Source of the DNA: Silvibacterium dinghuense
GTDB lineage: Bacteria > Acidobacteriota > Terriglobia > Terriglobales > Acidobacteriaceae
DNA length: 64,000 nt
NCBI RefSeq assembly: GCF_004123295.1
Contig: NZ_SDMK01000001.1
Coordinates: forward strand, 372,001 to 436,000
Direction of reading: 5' to 3'
Position 1 is the stretch's first letter. The number at the start of each line of letters is the position of its first letter. The translations under genes and the position numbers were made by a program. This document shows positions 17,960-25,363 of the stretch, piece by piece. The notes under the pieces are model-generated. The model had not been told where the DNA came from, did no database searches, and saw only the letters and a program-made list of their open reading frames with translations.

Positions 17960-18511
17960 TCAGGCTGCGGCGTTGTCTCCGCCTCGCCCGGCCGTCAATG
18001 CCTTGCGCAGCCGCAGACGTGCGGTGAAAAGACCGCGGTTCACCTGCGGTTCAGTCATCTCGAGTAATTGCGCGATGGCTGCGGGGGTATAACCTTCCAC
18101 GTCACGCAGCAGGTACAGCAGCCGCTCCGAGGGAGGCAGAGTAGCGAGCGCTTCTTCGAGCTCGGTGCGCTTCACATTCCGTCCCATCGGTGCGCTGCTC
18201 CCCGGCTCGGGCTGAATTGGAGCTCCAGTCTCGCGCAATGGAAACTGTTCCTGGAGGTGTTTCACCAGGGCCGCATCCACATCCTGGGACGTAGGCTCGT
18301 CCGTTTTGCGGAAAGCGGCGATGAAGGTATCGCCCAGCAGCTTTTCGGCGTCCACCTCATTACCAGTCATGTAATAGGAAAGGGCAAAAACACGGTGCCG
18401 GTGGCTGTCGAAGATATCGCGGCGCCGGTCCTCGGCGCGCTGAGCGTGGCGCTGCGTGAATGCCACTCGCGCCGTTCCTGCCCCCTCGATCAGTCTTTCG
18501 AAATCGTACAA
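17960..18511 (-). CDS. ECF-type sigma-70 family protein
   Basis: A 183-residue protein with an ECF layout. Region 2 is at about 30-70 (RDIFDSHRHRVFALSYYMTGNEVDAEKLLGDTF) and region 4 at about 117-172 (LEEALATLPPSERLLYLLRDVEGYTPAAIAQLLEMTEPQVNRGL, with a helix-turn-helix near YTPAAIAQLLEMTEPQV). Region 2 is somewhat degenerate and the linker is proline-rich. The start used is a TTG at 18511 with a weak AGGA very close to it, so the true start is uncertain. No anti-sigma gene adjoins it. It diverges from the HD-GYP regulator gene, so the two may share a control region. Confidence 0.8.
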   Translation of the reverse strand: MYDFERLIEGAGTARVAFTQRHAQRAEDRRRDIFDSHRHRVFALSYYMTGNEVDAEKLLGDTFIAAFRKTDEPTSQDVDAALVKHLQEQFPLRETGAPIQPEPGSSAPMGRNVKRTELEEALATLPPSERLLYLLRDVEGYTPAAIAQLLEMTEPQVNRGLFTARLRLRKALTAGRGGDNAAA

Positions 18512-18820
18512 ATCCTAGCCCCGTCTTCCGTTTCCGTGCTGCCCTGCTCTTATAACAACGCGCTTCCAGAAAAGTCGCAACACGCTTTCACATTTTCGAC
18601 GGAACGCAGCCCATGGGCTCCGCCATCCGGATTCATGCAGCCAGTGCGCTCCTTACACAGACATGTCGTATTGCTTATTTCCTTGGATGAATCTGAGACA
18701 AATGGGTTGCCACACCCACTCTCCTCGCCGAACGGTACAATTTCTTTCGCACTCCGGGAAACAGAGTTGCCACTTGCGTACACAGCACAGGTATCATCGA
18801 AGAGATATACGCGGAGACTG
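18512..18820. other. Divergent control region between the sigma-factor and HD-GYP genes
   Basis: A 309-base gap without a supportable gene; rightward frames through it are open but lack start signals and family likeness. Near its right end TTGCCA and TATCAT are spaced by 19 bases, a possible weak promoter for the HD-GYP gene, and GGAG lies just before that start. I see no clear palindrome. Confidence 0.4.
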
Positions 18821-19957
18821 ATGACGGCAGAACGCATCCTGATCGTCGACGACGAGCCCTACGTGCGCGCAGTCATGTGCGCCATGCTTGAGATTTGCAA
18901 TTATGAGCCCATCCTCGCTTCGAATGGCCTGGAGGCCATCGAGCATCTCGAAAAAGACGCTCCCTACGACCTGATTCTCTCCGACATTATGATGAGCGGC
19001 CTCGATGGCATCGGCCTGCTTGAGCGCGTACGCACCCTCCAGCCTGGTGTGCCCATGGTCATGGTCACGGCCATCCACGATGTGGATGTGGCCATCTCCG
19101 CCATGCGCAAAGGCGCCTACGACTATCTGCTGAAGCCCTTTGAAAAGGAGCAACTTTTGGCCACCGTCAAGCGAGCCCTCGAATACCGCCGCCTGGTCCA
19201 GCAAAATGCCATGTACCAGCAGAATCTCGAGCAACTCGTCGAAGCGCGCACAGAAATGCTTCATCGCGCTATGGCCGATCTCGAGCGCTCCTATGACATC
19301 ACCCTCGAGGCGCTTGGCGATGCCCTGGATCTCAAGGATGCCGAGACCGAAGGCCACTCCAAACGCGTTACCGCCTACACCATCGCCCTGGCCCGCGCCA
19401 TGAATGTCGACTCCGCCGAAATCCGCACCATCGCCCGCGGCGCCTATCTGCACGACATCGGCAAAATGGCCATCCCGGATTCGATCCTGCTCAAGCCCGG
19501 TAAGCTCGACCTGCACGAGCAGGCCATGATGCGCGAGCATTGCCTGCGCGGCTACCAGATTGTCCGCAAAATTCCCTTTCTGCAGGGCGCGGCCGAGATC
19601 GTCTACAGTCACCAGGAGCACTATGACGGCTCCGGCTATCCGCGAGGGCTTCGCGGAGAACAGATTCCGCTCGGCGCCCGCATCTTTGCTGTTGCCGACA
19701 CCCTCGACGCCATCACTTCAGACCGGCCCTACCGGCGCGCCAACTCCTTCGAAGCAGCCCGCAAAGAGATCAAACGCTGCTCCGGAACCCAATTCGACCC
19801 CACAGTCGTAAAGGCATTTCTCTCACTGCCGGACAAAATATGGATTGACCTGCGCGCCGAAATCAATCGTCAGGACCGGCTCAGCCCTATCTCTTTCGGC
19901 AACGCTTCACAAAACAAGACACCCCAGGCCACACCGCAGACCGGCACCGATTCGTAA
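18821..19957 (+). CDS. Response regulator with HD-GYP cyclic-di-GMP phosphodiesterase domain
   Basis: A 378-residue two-domain regulator. The receiver domain covers 1-120, with acidic pocket Asp10-Asp11, phosphoacceptor Asp55 (LILSDIMMSG) and Lys105 (LLKPF). A coiled-coil linker (about 120-165) leads to the HD-GYP domain: His179, His211-Asp212 (LHDIGK), His232, His240, HQEHYDGSGYP with the GYP triad at 272-274, and the conserved DTLDAITSDRPYR tail, so the metal-binding set looks complete and hydrolysis of cyclic-di-GMP to pGpG or GMP is expected. No histidine kinase lies nearby. The ATG at 18821 opens directly on the receiver strand; longer in-frame readings overlap the divergent sigma-factor gene. 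The pterin dehydratase gene follows by 22 bases. Confidence 0.93.
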   Translation: MTAERILIVDDEPYVRAVMCAMLEICNYEPILASNGLEAIEHLEKDAPYDLILSDIMMSGLDGIGLLERVRTLQPGVPMVMVTAIHDVDVAISAMRKGAYDYLLKPFEKEQLLATVKRALEYRRLVQQNAMYQQNLEQLVEARTEMLHRAMADLERSYDITLEALGDALDLKDAETEGHSKRVTAYTIALARAMNVDSAEIRTIARGAYLHDIGKMAIPDSILLKPGKLDLHEQAMMREHCLRGYQIVRKIPFLQGAAEIVYSHQEHYDGSGYPRGLRGEQIPLGARIFAVADTLDAITSDRPYRRANSFEAARKEIKRCSGTQFDPTVVKAFLSLPDKIWIDLRAEINRQDRLSPISFGNASQNKTPQATPQTGTDS

Positions 19958-19979
19958 TTCCCCAGACCGAGGTCCCCCC

Positions 19980-20255
19980 ATGCCCGTCTTCACATCCGAA
20001 CAAGTACAACTCCGCCTGAAAGAATTTCCTAAATGGAAGCTCGAACACGGAGAAATGGTCCGGAATTTTGAATTCCCGGACTTTGTCGCGGCCATGAATT
20101 TTGTCCACGCCGTCGCGGAAGAGGCAGAACACGCCGGGCACCATCCGGATATCGATATCCGCTATAACCGCGTCCGCCTCGCGCTTGTTTCCCATGACGC
20201 CGGCGGCCTCACGCATCGCGACTTCGATCTCGCGGCCGCCATCGACGCCCTTTAG
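19980..20255 (+). CDS. phhB: 4a-hydroxytetrahydrobiopterin (pterin-4a-carbinolamine) dehydratase
   Basis: A 91-residue DCoH/PCD family protein that regenerates pterin cofactor by dehydrating the 4a-carbinolamine; in some bacteria the fold also has a molybdopterin-related role. The active-site block is intact: EEAEHAGHHPDIDIRYNRV (residues of about 44-62) with the His-His-Pro triad, then LVSHDAGGLTHRDFDLA supplying the second histidine and terminal Asp. The ATG has GAGG seven bases upstream. No phenylalanine hydroxylase gene is visible in the window, so its partner is elsewhere or its role is different. It is probably co-transcribed with the HD-GYP gene. Confidence 0.9.
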   Translation: MPVFTSEQVQLRLKEFPKWKLEHGEMVRNFEFPDFVAAMNFVHAVAEEAEHAGHHPDIDIRYNRVRLALVSHDAGGLTHRDFDLAAAIDAL

Positions 20256-20325
20256 GCAGGAGCAGTCACCCCTGGAAACGCGGCGCGGAAAGCGGTTTCG
20301 AGGCGTTCGTTTCCCATTTTGGGAT

Positions 20326-20589
20326 TTACCTGTCTAGCTCGACCTCGATGTCTTCGGCTTCGCGCTTCCGGATCTCTGCCAGCGTCTTCCGTTCCCATAG
20401 CGCCACGGCCAGGCCTCCAAACAGGGCAGAGCCGGCAAAAAAGAGCAGCGTGCGCCCAATCCTGCGCCCGGTGCGCTTCTCTTGCGTAGCCGCTCCCTGA
20501 ATCGGTGGCGCAGCCACCGAAGCTGTGGAAATATCGGGCTCCACAGCCTTGTTCTCTCCCTGAATTTCAGCGTCTTTGTCGATCGTCAT
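20326..20589 (-). CDS. Small single-span membrane protein of unknown function
   Basis: An 87-residue protein with a polar N-terminal half, a basic patch KRTGRRIGRT and one membrane helix (about 47-65, LLFFAGSALFGGLAVALW), then a charged C-tail. The predicted orientation is N-in by the positive-inside rule. The codon use (GC-rich third positions) matches that of its neighbours, unlike the AT-rich DNA immediately upstream. Only a weak CAGG precedes the ATG. No family recognised. Confidence 0.6.
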   Translation of the reverse strand: MTIDKDAEIQGENKAVEPDISTASVAAPPIQGAATQEKRTGRRIGRTLLFFAGSALFGGLAVALWERKTLAEIRKREAEDIEVELDR

Positions 20590-20775
20590 CCTGTACCACT
20601 GATTCCCAATCCCCCAAAAAGTTTGCTCTCTACATAAATTGGAAAACTTTTTTTGGGAGTTTCTCGTCTGAATATGTGTAAGGAAAGACGTTGATTGATG
20701 GCAAGGCTTTTAAAATCAACAAATACGTCTTTCCATAAATTAGAAGAGCTCGATACAAAAAAATCGATATACCAT
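20590..20775. other. AT-rich island with inverted repeats
   Basis: This stretch is visibly far richer in A and T than the GC-rich sequence on both sides. It holds a nested inverted repeat: GGAAAGACG (20682-20690) with CGTCTTTCC (20726-20734), and inside it TTGATT (20691-20696) with AATCAA (20714-20719). A leftward frame of 88 codons crosses it but has alien codon use and no family likeness. The low-GC content suggests a regulatory, horizontally acquired or structured-RNA region. Confidence 0.5.
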
Positions 20776-20804
20776 TTGCAAGAATCGAGCATCTGATTTA
20801 TTGT
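20776..20804 (+). promoter_or_regulatory. Candidate sigma-70 promoter
   Basis: TTGCAA (20776-20781) and TATTGT (20799-20804) are separated by exactly 17 bases; each matches four of six consensus positions. It lies on the right flank of the AT-rich island and points towards the structured transcript ending at the terminator near 20907. Confidence 0.4.
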
Positions 20805-20810
20805 AGAAAC

Positions 20811-20907
20811 ATGTTGGACAGGTTGAGCGGTGCTCCCCACCAACAGAGACATTAAGTTGCGTCACTGGCCTCCCGGCACGGACCCCAAGTTCGTGCCGTC
20901 TTTTTTT
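20811..20907 (+). ncRNA. Candidate small RNA or attenuating 5' leader
   Basis: About 95 bases between a promoter-like sequence and a strong intrinsic terminator, with no reading frame of note. Near the 5' end TGTTGG (20812-20817) can pair with CCAACA (20840-20845), enclosing a GAGC-GGT-GCTC hairpin (20825-20835). It may be a free-standing RNA, or a leader whose terminator is conditionally bypassed to reach the PCYCGC gene starting 126 bases further on. I do not recognise it as 6S RNA, 4.5S RNA, tmRNA or any common riboswitch. Confidence 0.4.
20874..20907 (+). terminator. Strong rightward intrinsic terminator upstream of a gene
   Basis: A 10-bp stem (CGGCACGGAC at 20874-20883 with GTTCGTGCCG at 20889-20898, one G-U pair), loop CCCAA, then TC and seven T residues. 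It faces rightward only; the nearest rightward gene to its left ends at 20255, beyond an intervening leftward gene, so it must end a separate transcript. Confidence 0.85.
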
Positions 20908-21032
20908 GTTTGCGCCTGGAAATGCTACCAGCTTCTCCTTCTCCCGGCTCCACAAGGAAGACCGCTTTCCCAAAATGGACCGATGCAGGGTTTACCCTGA
21001 AGACGCTGCCATCCCTCGTTCACGGAGCCGTC

Positions 21033-21494
21033 TTGCGCCGTCTATTGCTCACCGTTACTCTTGCTCTCGTCACAGTTGCCGGCTATGCCCAGTGGTCCAA
21101 TCCTTTCGACACCATCCCGGCTTATCACGATGCGGCACCAGCGAAGGGCGAAGCGCTTCCTCCCATCCTCTCAGGCAAACAGCTTACCGGTCCCAGCTTC
21201 CATTACCCCTGGCAGGTCGAGGTTTATCACGAAGCAGCCAGGATTCCGAAGGTTCTCTACCAGCTTCCCTGCTATTGCCGCTGCGATCGCGCGCTCGGCC
21301 ACACCAGCCTGCACAGCTGCTTCTCCGGAACACATGGTGCCGAGTGCACGACCTGCGCAAAGGAAGGTGCATACGCCTACAAGATGACAAAGCTCGGTAA
21401 GACTCCGGACGAGATCCGCCACGGCATCGAGCATGGCGACTATCAGCAGATCGATCTCGACAGTCTGGGCAGCAAGGCCCAGGCTTCGCGCTGA
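21033..21494 (+). CDS. Exported PCYCGC-motif protein
   Basis: A 153-residue exported protein. A TTG start at 21033 has GGAG eight bases upstream and opens directly into a signal peptide (LRRLLLTVTLALVTVAGYAQ); an in-frame ATG at 20910 would put a long polar segment before it. The C-terminal half carries the PCYCGC-type motif PCYCRCDRALGHTSLHSCF with a further pair of cysteines (ECTTCAKEG), a domain seen in Bacillus lipoproteins and acidobacterial secreted proteins whose function is not established. Six clustered cysteines and adjacent histidines suggest metal or haem binding or redox activity. A terminator-ended leader stands 126 bases upstream. Confidence 0.8.
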   Translation: MRRLLLTVTLALVTVAGYAQWSNPFDTIPAYHDAAPAKGEALPPILSGKQLTGPSFHYPWQVEVYHEAARIPKVLYQLPCYCRCDRALGHTSLHSCFSGTHGAECTTCAKEGAYAYKMTKLGKTPDEIRHGIEHGDYQQIDLDSLGSKAQASR

Positions 21495-21642
21495 GAGAAG
21501 CAGAAGCGGTCAGTCACAAAACGGCCAGCAGAAAGCCCTCGCACCTCTTCCATGTGAGAGGTGGGCACCCGGATTCCTCTCCTGCCATGTTCTGAAGGGC
21601 TCTTCGAACCCGCAGAGAGCGCTCGACACGGCGGTGAATCCT

Positions 21643-21679
21643 GTCCCGCACCCAAGCAAACGAAGCCTGGGTGCGGGAC
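21643..21679. repeat. Perfect inverted repeat in intergenic DNA (REP-like)
   Basis: GTCCCGCACCCA (21643-21654) and its complement (21668-21679) are separated by 13 bases. It lies between the PCYCGC gene and the permease gene, both of which end here, and has no T-run. The composition resembles interspersed palindromic elements of acidobacterial genomes, but copy number cannot be judged from one window. Confidence 0.6.
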
Positions 21680-21738
21680 CATTCGGACCACAACCAAAGG
21701 GAGCAGAGGCCGAAGGCGATTCGCCCTGCGCGCAGCAG

Positions 21739-24390
21739 TCAGTTAGTCCGCAGCGCGATCAGGGGATCGATGCGCGAAGCTCGCCGGGCCGGCAGATAAC
21801 CCGCCAGCAGCGCAACCAGCCCCAGCACCAGGATCATCCCGAGAAAGGTCACCGGATCGGTCGGCTCGGTTCCGTAGAGAAGGCTGGCGATCATCTTCGC
21901 CACCGCCAGCGAGAGCACGCCACCCACCAGTAGCCCTATCCCCGCCAGCAGCATCGTCCGCCGCAGGATTCCCAGCTGCACCCGGCCCATGGTTGCACCG
22001 AGCGCCATCCGTATCCCGATCTCCTTGGATTGCTGCGTCACGCCGTACGAAATCACGCCATAGATGCCAAGCGAGGCCAGCAGCAGCCCCAATCCCGCGA
22101 AGCTCGCCACCAGGACAACGAAGAACCGGCGCGGTGAGGTGGCATGGTCGACAATCTGCTGAATCGGCCGCAGCTCTGTTGCCGGCTGCTCAGGATTCAC
22201 TTGCCTGAGCGCATTGAGCACCATCGGCGCAAGCGTGCCCGCAGGCAGCTTGCTGCGCACCACCAGAGACTGGTCGTCAGGACCGAACTGCGTGAGTTGC
22301 AGATAGCTCTGCACGCCCGGCTTGCCTTCCACGTTGCTCTCGTGGACATCATCGATCACGCCGATGATGCGGACATCCTCACCGCCGATGCTTGCCATTC
22401 GACCGATGGGATCTTCGCCAGGCCACATAGCCTCGGCGCCGGCTCGGTTCAGGATGGCAACCTTCTGGCTCTTCGGTCCATCCTGCCAGCTAAAGTCCCG
22501 TCCTTCGCGCAGCCGCATGCCGATCGACCGCAGATAGCCGGGTGTCACCAGATAAACAAAGGTTCCCGACGAGCGTTCCTTCTTCGGATCTGCGCCTTTG
22601 ACGGAGATTCCCCAGCCGCGATTCCGCTCGAGCGGCAGATTATCCGTAATACCAGCCACCTCGACACCTGGGATTGCGTTCACACGCCGCAGCATCTCTT
22701 CAACGATGGCACCGCGCTTCTCTGCGTCGTTGCCATCGTTGTAATCGATGCGAATGGCCGCTGCCTGCGCCGGAGTAAATCCGAGATCGATATTTAACAC
22801 GTGCAGGAAGCTGCGCAGCAGCAGCCCGGCACCGACGAGCAGAATGCAGGCCAGGGCAATCTCCGCGATCACCAGTCCGGCACGCAGCCGCTCATGCCCG
22901 CGTCCGGCGCTCATTCCCTGTCCTGAATCCTTCAACGATCCCTGCAGCTCCTTGCCGGAGATGCGGAAAGCCGGCATGAGTCCAAAGAGCACCGCGGTGA
23001 TGAGCGTGATGCCCAATGTCCACACCAAGCCTGCAGTATCCATGCGCAGACTGGTCAACAGCGGCAGCGCAATCGATCCCTGATGTGCGAGCCACAGGAC
23101 CAGCAGCCATGCCAGCACCAGTCCGAATACCGCTCCGGTCGCTGCGAGAATCAGGCTTTCCGTCAGCATCTGGCGCACGATCCGCTTCCGGTCCGCGCCC
23201 AGTGCAATGCGCATGGCGAATTCCTTCTGCCGTCCGGCCGCGCGCGCCAGCAGCAGGTTGGACAGATTCACGCACACGATCACCAGGATCATCCCGACCG
23301 CGCTCCACAACACGATCAGCGGCCTGCGCACCTCGCCGCTCACGTGCTCCTTCAGCGGAATCGGCCAGCCCCGGTCCTTGTAACTACCCAGCGAAGTCGG
23401 CTCTTTCTTGGACCAGTAGAATTTCGGGAAAAGCGTGCTCGCCTCGCTGCGCGCCTGCCCCAGCGTGACGCCGGGCTTCAGTCGACCGATGAAGGTAAGC
23501 GTGTTCCCTTCCATCCGGATGCCGTCCATGCTGATCGGACCGAACATGTCGACCCGCGAACCCGGCGCAAATGCCGCTCCGAAGTCGAAGCTCTCCGGCA
23601 GCACGCCGATCACCGGGTTGGGTTTGCCATCCAGCACAATCGTCTTGCCCACAATATTCGGATCGCCGCCGAAACGCCGCATCCACAGCGGGTAGGAGAG
23701 CATCACCACATCCGAGCCTGCGCGTGTCTCCTCCGCATTGAACCACCTTCCCAGCATCGGCTGCACGCCGAGAACCGCGAAGAAATTTCCGGCGACGCCA
23801 ATCAGCGTCAGAGGAGTCACCTGCCCATGTCCTTCCGTCAGCTTCACATTGTCTGGCGAGGAAAAAGCATAATAGCCAGTCACATCCGTGTAGCTTTTAT
23901 TCATTGCCCGCAGATCGTCGTAGGCATCGGCCGAATACGTCGATGAAGAAAGATCATGCCCACTGTTCGGCGGCGCGATCCAAACCAGGCGGTCCGGATC
24001 GGTAAAGGGTAGCGGCCGCAGCAGAATCGCATTCACCACGCTGAACACCGCTACATTTGCACCGATGCCGAGCGCGAGAATCAGCACCGCAATCGCTGTA
24101 AAACCACGGTCCTTACGCAGCACGCGCAGCGTGTAGCGCACGTCCTGCGTAAGGCCGTCGAGCCAGGGCAAGCCGCGCTCTTCGCGATGCTGCTCGCGCA
24201 CCTGCGTTACGCCGCCAAAGCGCACCAGCGCCTGCCGCCGCGCCTCCTCAGGCGACATACCTTGCCGCAGATTCTCCTCCACGGCAAACTCCAGGTGCGA
24301 GGCCATCTCCTGTTCCAGCTCACCATCCAGCGCCGGCTTATGAAAAAACGCCCGCACCCGCTCCCAACCCCTGCGCCACGCGCCCATCAC
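21739..24390 (-). CDS. ADOP-type MacB/FtsX-like ABC permease (orphan, duplicated)
   Basis: An 883-residue protein of the acidobacterial duplicated orphan permease type. Residues 1-75 are a cytoplasmic prefix domain (WERVRAFFHKPALDGELEQEMASHLEF). There follow two copies of the MacB arrangement: helix (about 95-120, FTAIAVLILALGIGANVAVFSVVNAILLRPL), large periplasmic core, and three-helix FtsX block at about 345-460, then a second helix/core/FtsX unit ending near residue 875. No ATP-binding gene is adjacent, as is usual for the family. It overlaps the padR gene by four bases, so both are translated together. MacB-like permeases use ATP hydrolysis to drive periplasmic export; the substrate and partner ATPase of ADOPs are unknown. 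Confidence 0.93.
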   Translation of the reverse strand: MMGAWRRGWERVRAFFHKPALDGELEQEMASHLEFAVEENLRQGMSPEEARRQALVRFGGVTQVREQHREERGLPWLDGLTQDVRYTLRVLRKDRGFTAIAVLILALGIGANVAVFSVVNAILLRPLPFTDPDRLVWIAPPNSGHDLSSSTYSADAYDDLRAMNKSYTDVTGYYAFSSPDNVKLTEGHGQVTPLTLIGVAGNFFAVLGVQPMLGRWFNAEETRAGSDVVMLSYPLWMRRFGGDPNIVGKTIVLDGKPNPVIGVLPESFDFGAAFAPGSRVDMFGPISMDGIRMEGNTLTFIGRLKPGVTLGQARSEASTLFPKFYWSKKEPTSLGSYKDRGWPIPLKEHVSGEVRRPLIVLWSAVGMILVIVCVNLSNLLLARAAGRQKEFAMRIALGADRKRIVRQMLTESLILAATGAVFGLVLAWLLVLWLAHQGSIALPLLTSLRMDTAGLVWTLGITLITAVLFGLMPAFRISGKELQGSLKDSGQGMSAGRGHERLRAGLVIAEIALACILLVGAGLLLRSFLHVLNIDLGFTPAQAAAIRIDYNDGNDAEKRGAIVEEMLRRVNAIPGVEVAGITDNLPLERNRGWGISVKGADPKKERSSGTFVYLVTPGYLRSIGMRLREGRDFSWQDGPKSQKVAILNRAGAEAMWPGEDPIGRMASIGGEDVRIIGVIDDVHESNVEGKPGVQSYLQLTQFGPDDQSLVVRSKLPAGTLAPMVLNALRQVNPEQPATELRPIQQIVDHATSPRRFFVVLVASFAGLGLLLASLGIYGVISYGVTQQSKEIGIRMALGATMGRVQLGILRRTMLLAGIGLLVGGVLSLAVAKMIASLLYGTEPTDPVTFLGMILVLGLVALLAGYLPARRASRIDPLIALRTN

Positions 24391-24737
24391 TGGCCTCCCT
24401 CGCTCTCCATCGCCAGAACCCGGCCCATCACCCGCGAGAGCCGCTCCCAGTGCGCCGTGTGCTCAGCCAACTGCTTCCGGCCGGCGCGGGTGATCTCATA
24501 GAACTTCGCCTTGCGGTTGTTGTCAGAGAGACCCCACTCTGCGCGAATCCAGCCACGCTGCTGCAGCCGCACCAGAGACGCATAGATCGTCCCCTGATTC
24601 AGCAGCACTTCATCGCCGCTCACCTGCTCGATGCGCCTCGCAATTCCGTAGCCGTGCTGCGCTCCCATCGTGACCAGAGTCTGCAGCACCATGACATCGA
24701 GTGTCCCCTGCAGCAAATCCAGCTTCGCCTCACCCAT
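24387..24737 (-). CDS. PadR-family transcriptional regulator paired with ADOP permease
   Basis: A 116-residue winged-helix repressor of the short PadR subfamily: LLQGTLDVMVLQTLVTMGAQHGYGIARRI opens the helix-turn-helix (8-36), NQGTIYASLVRLQQRGWI is the recognition helix and wing (47-64), and a C-terminal dimerisation helix follows (HTAHWERLSRVMGRVL). This regulator-permease pair is a recognised acidobacterial gene couple. The stop overlaps the permease start (ATGA). The AGGAG ribosome-binding site overlaps the end of a large palindrome, which suggests autoregulation at the operator or by an RNA hairpin. Confidence 0.93.
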   Translation of the reverse strand: MGEAKLDLLQGTLDVMVLQTLVTMGAQHGYGIARRIEQVSGDEVLLNQGTIYASLVRLQQRGWIRAEWGLSDNNRKAKFYEITRAGRKQLAEHTAHWERLSRVMGRVLAMESEGGQ

Positions 24738-24743
24738 GCTTTC

Positions 24744-24796
24744 TCCTGTGGTGCTGCCACAGGAATAACACGTACTCCTGTGGCAGCACCACAGGA
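24744..24796. promoter_or_regulatory. Mirrored pair of palindromes, probable PadR operator
   Basis: Two 21-base elements at 24744-24764 and 24776-24796, separated by 11 bases. Each is itself a palindrome (CCTGTGG-N5-CCACAGG with outer T/A), and the second is the exact reverse complement of the first, spacer included. The left one touches the padR ribosome-binding site. It lies between padR (leftward) and the GNAT gene (rightward), so it could bind two regulator dimers or form a long hairpin in either transcript. Confidence 0.75.
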
Positions 24797-24862
24797 ATTA
24801 CGGAACTCCCTGCGTTCCGGTTCCATTCCCCTCAAAATATTTCCGGGCTCTACAATTTCTTT

Positions 24863-25354
24863 ATGCAGATTCGTACCGCTACCGAGGCCGATTTCGAGCC
24901 CCTGATGCACCTCATCAATGCAGCATTTGAAGTCGAGAAGTTCTTCAAAGCAGGTGATCGCGTAGACGCCTCCATGCTCCGCGGATATTTCCAGCAGGGC
25001 ACCTTTCTTCTACTCGAGACTGACCGCGCACTGACAGGGGCTATCTTTGTCGAGGTGAAAACGCCGCCTGACGGCGAGCCGAAACGCGCCTATTTCGGCC
25101 TGCTTTCCGTCTCCCCCCATCACCAGAAATCCGGCATTGGACGCCGTCTGGTCGCCGCGGCCGAAGAGTTTGCCCGCGAGTCCGGCGCCTGGTTCATGGA
25201 CATCACCGTGGTCAATCTCCGCACCGAGCTGCCGCCTATCTATGAGAAGCTCGGCTACCGCATCACCGGCACCAAGCCCTTCCCCGCCACGCAAATGCCC
25301 ATCACCCAGCTCTGCCACTTTCTCTGCATGACGAAGGAGCTCGGCCACCGGTAG
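24863..25354 (+). CDS. GNAT-family N-acetyltransferase
   Basis: A 163-residue GCN5-related acetyltransferase using acetyl-CoA. Motif A is clear as LLSVSPHHQKSGIGRRLVAAAEEFA (about 80-103) with the pyrophosphate-binding Q-x-x-G-x-G pattern QKSGIG; motif B follows with LPPIYEKLGYRITG (about 133-146). The N-terminal part opens MQIRTATEADFEPL, the usual first strand. The acceptor is unknown. No strong Shine-Dalgarno precedes the ATG at 24863. It is divergent from padR across the double palindrome and ends nine bases before the convergent DUF4126 gene. Confidence 0.88.
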   Translation: MQIRTATEADFEPLMHLINAAFEVEKFFKAGDRVDASMLRGYFQQGTFLLLETDRALTGAIFVEVKTPPDGEPKRAYFGLLSVSPHHQKSGIGRRLVAAAEEFARESGAWFMDITVVNLRTELPPIYEKLGYRITGTKPFPATQMPITQLCHFLCMTKELGHR

Positions 25355-25363
25355 GGTCCGCGC

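Noticed and set aside
20586-20852. Leftward 88-codon frame over the AT-rich island overlapping the small membrane-protein gene by ATGA
   Set aside because: AT-rich codon use unlike the neighbours, no recognisable motif, and it overlaps inverted repeats and the candidate RNA; the overlap with the next start is probably chance.
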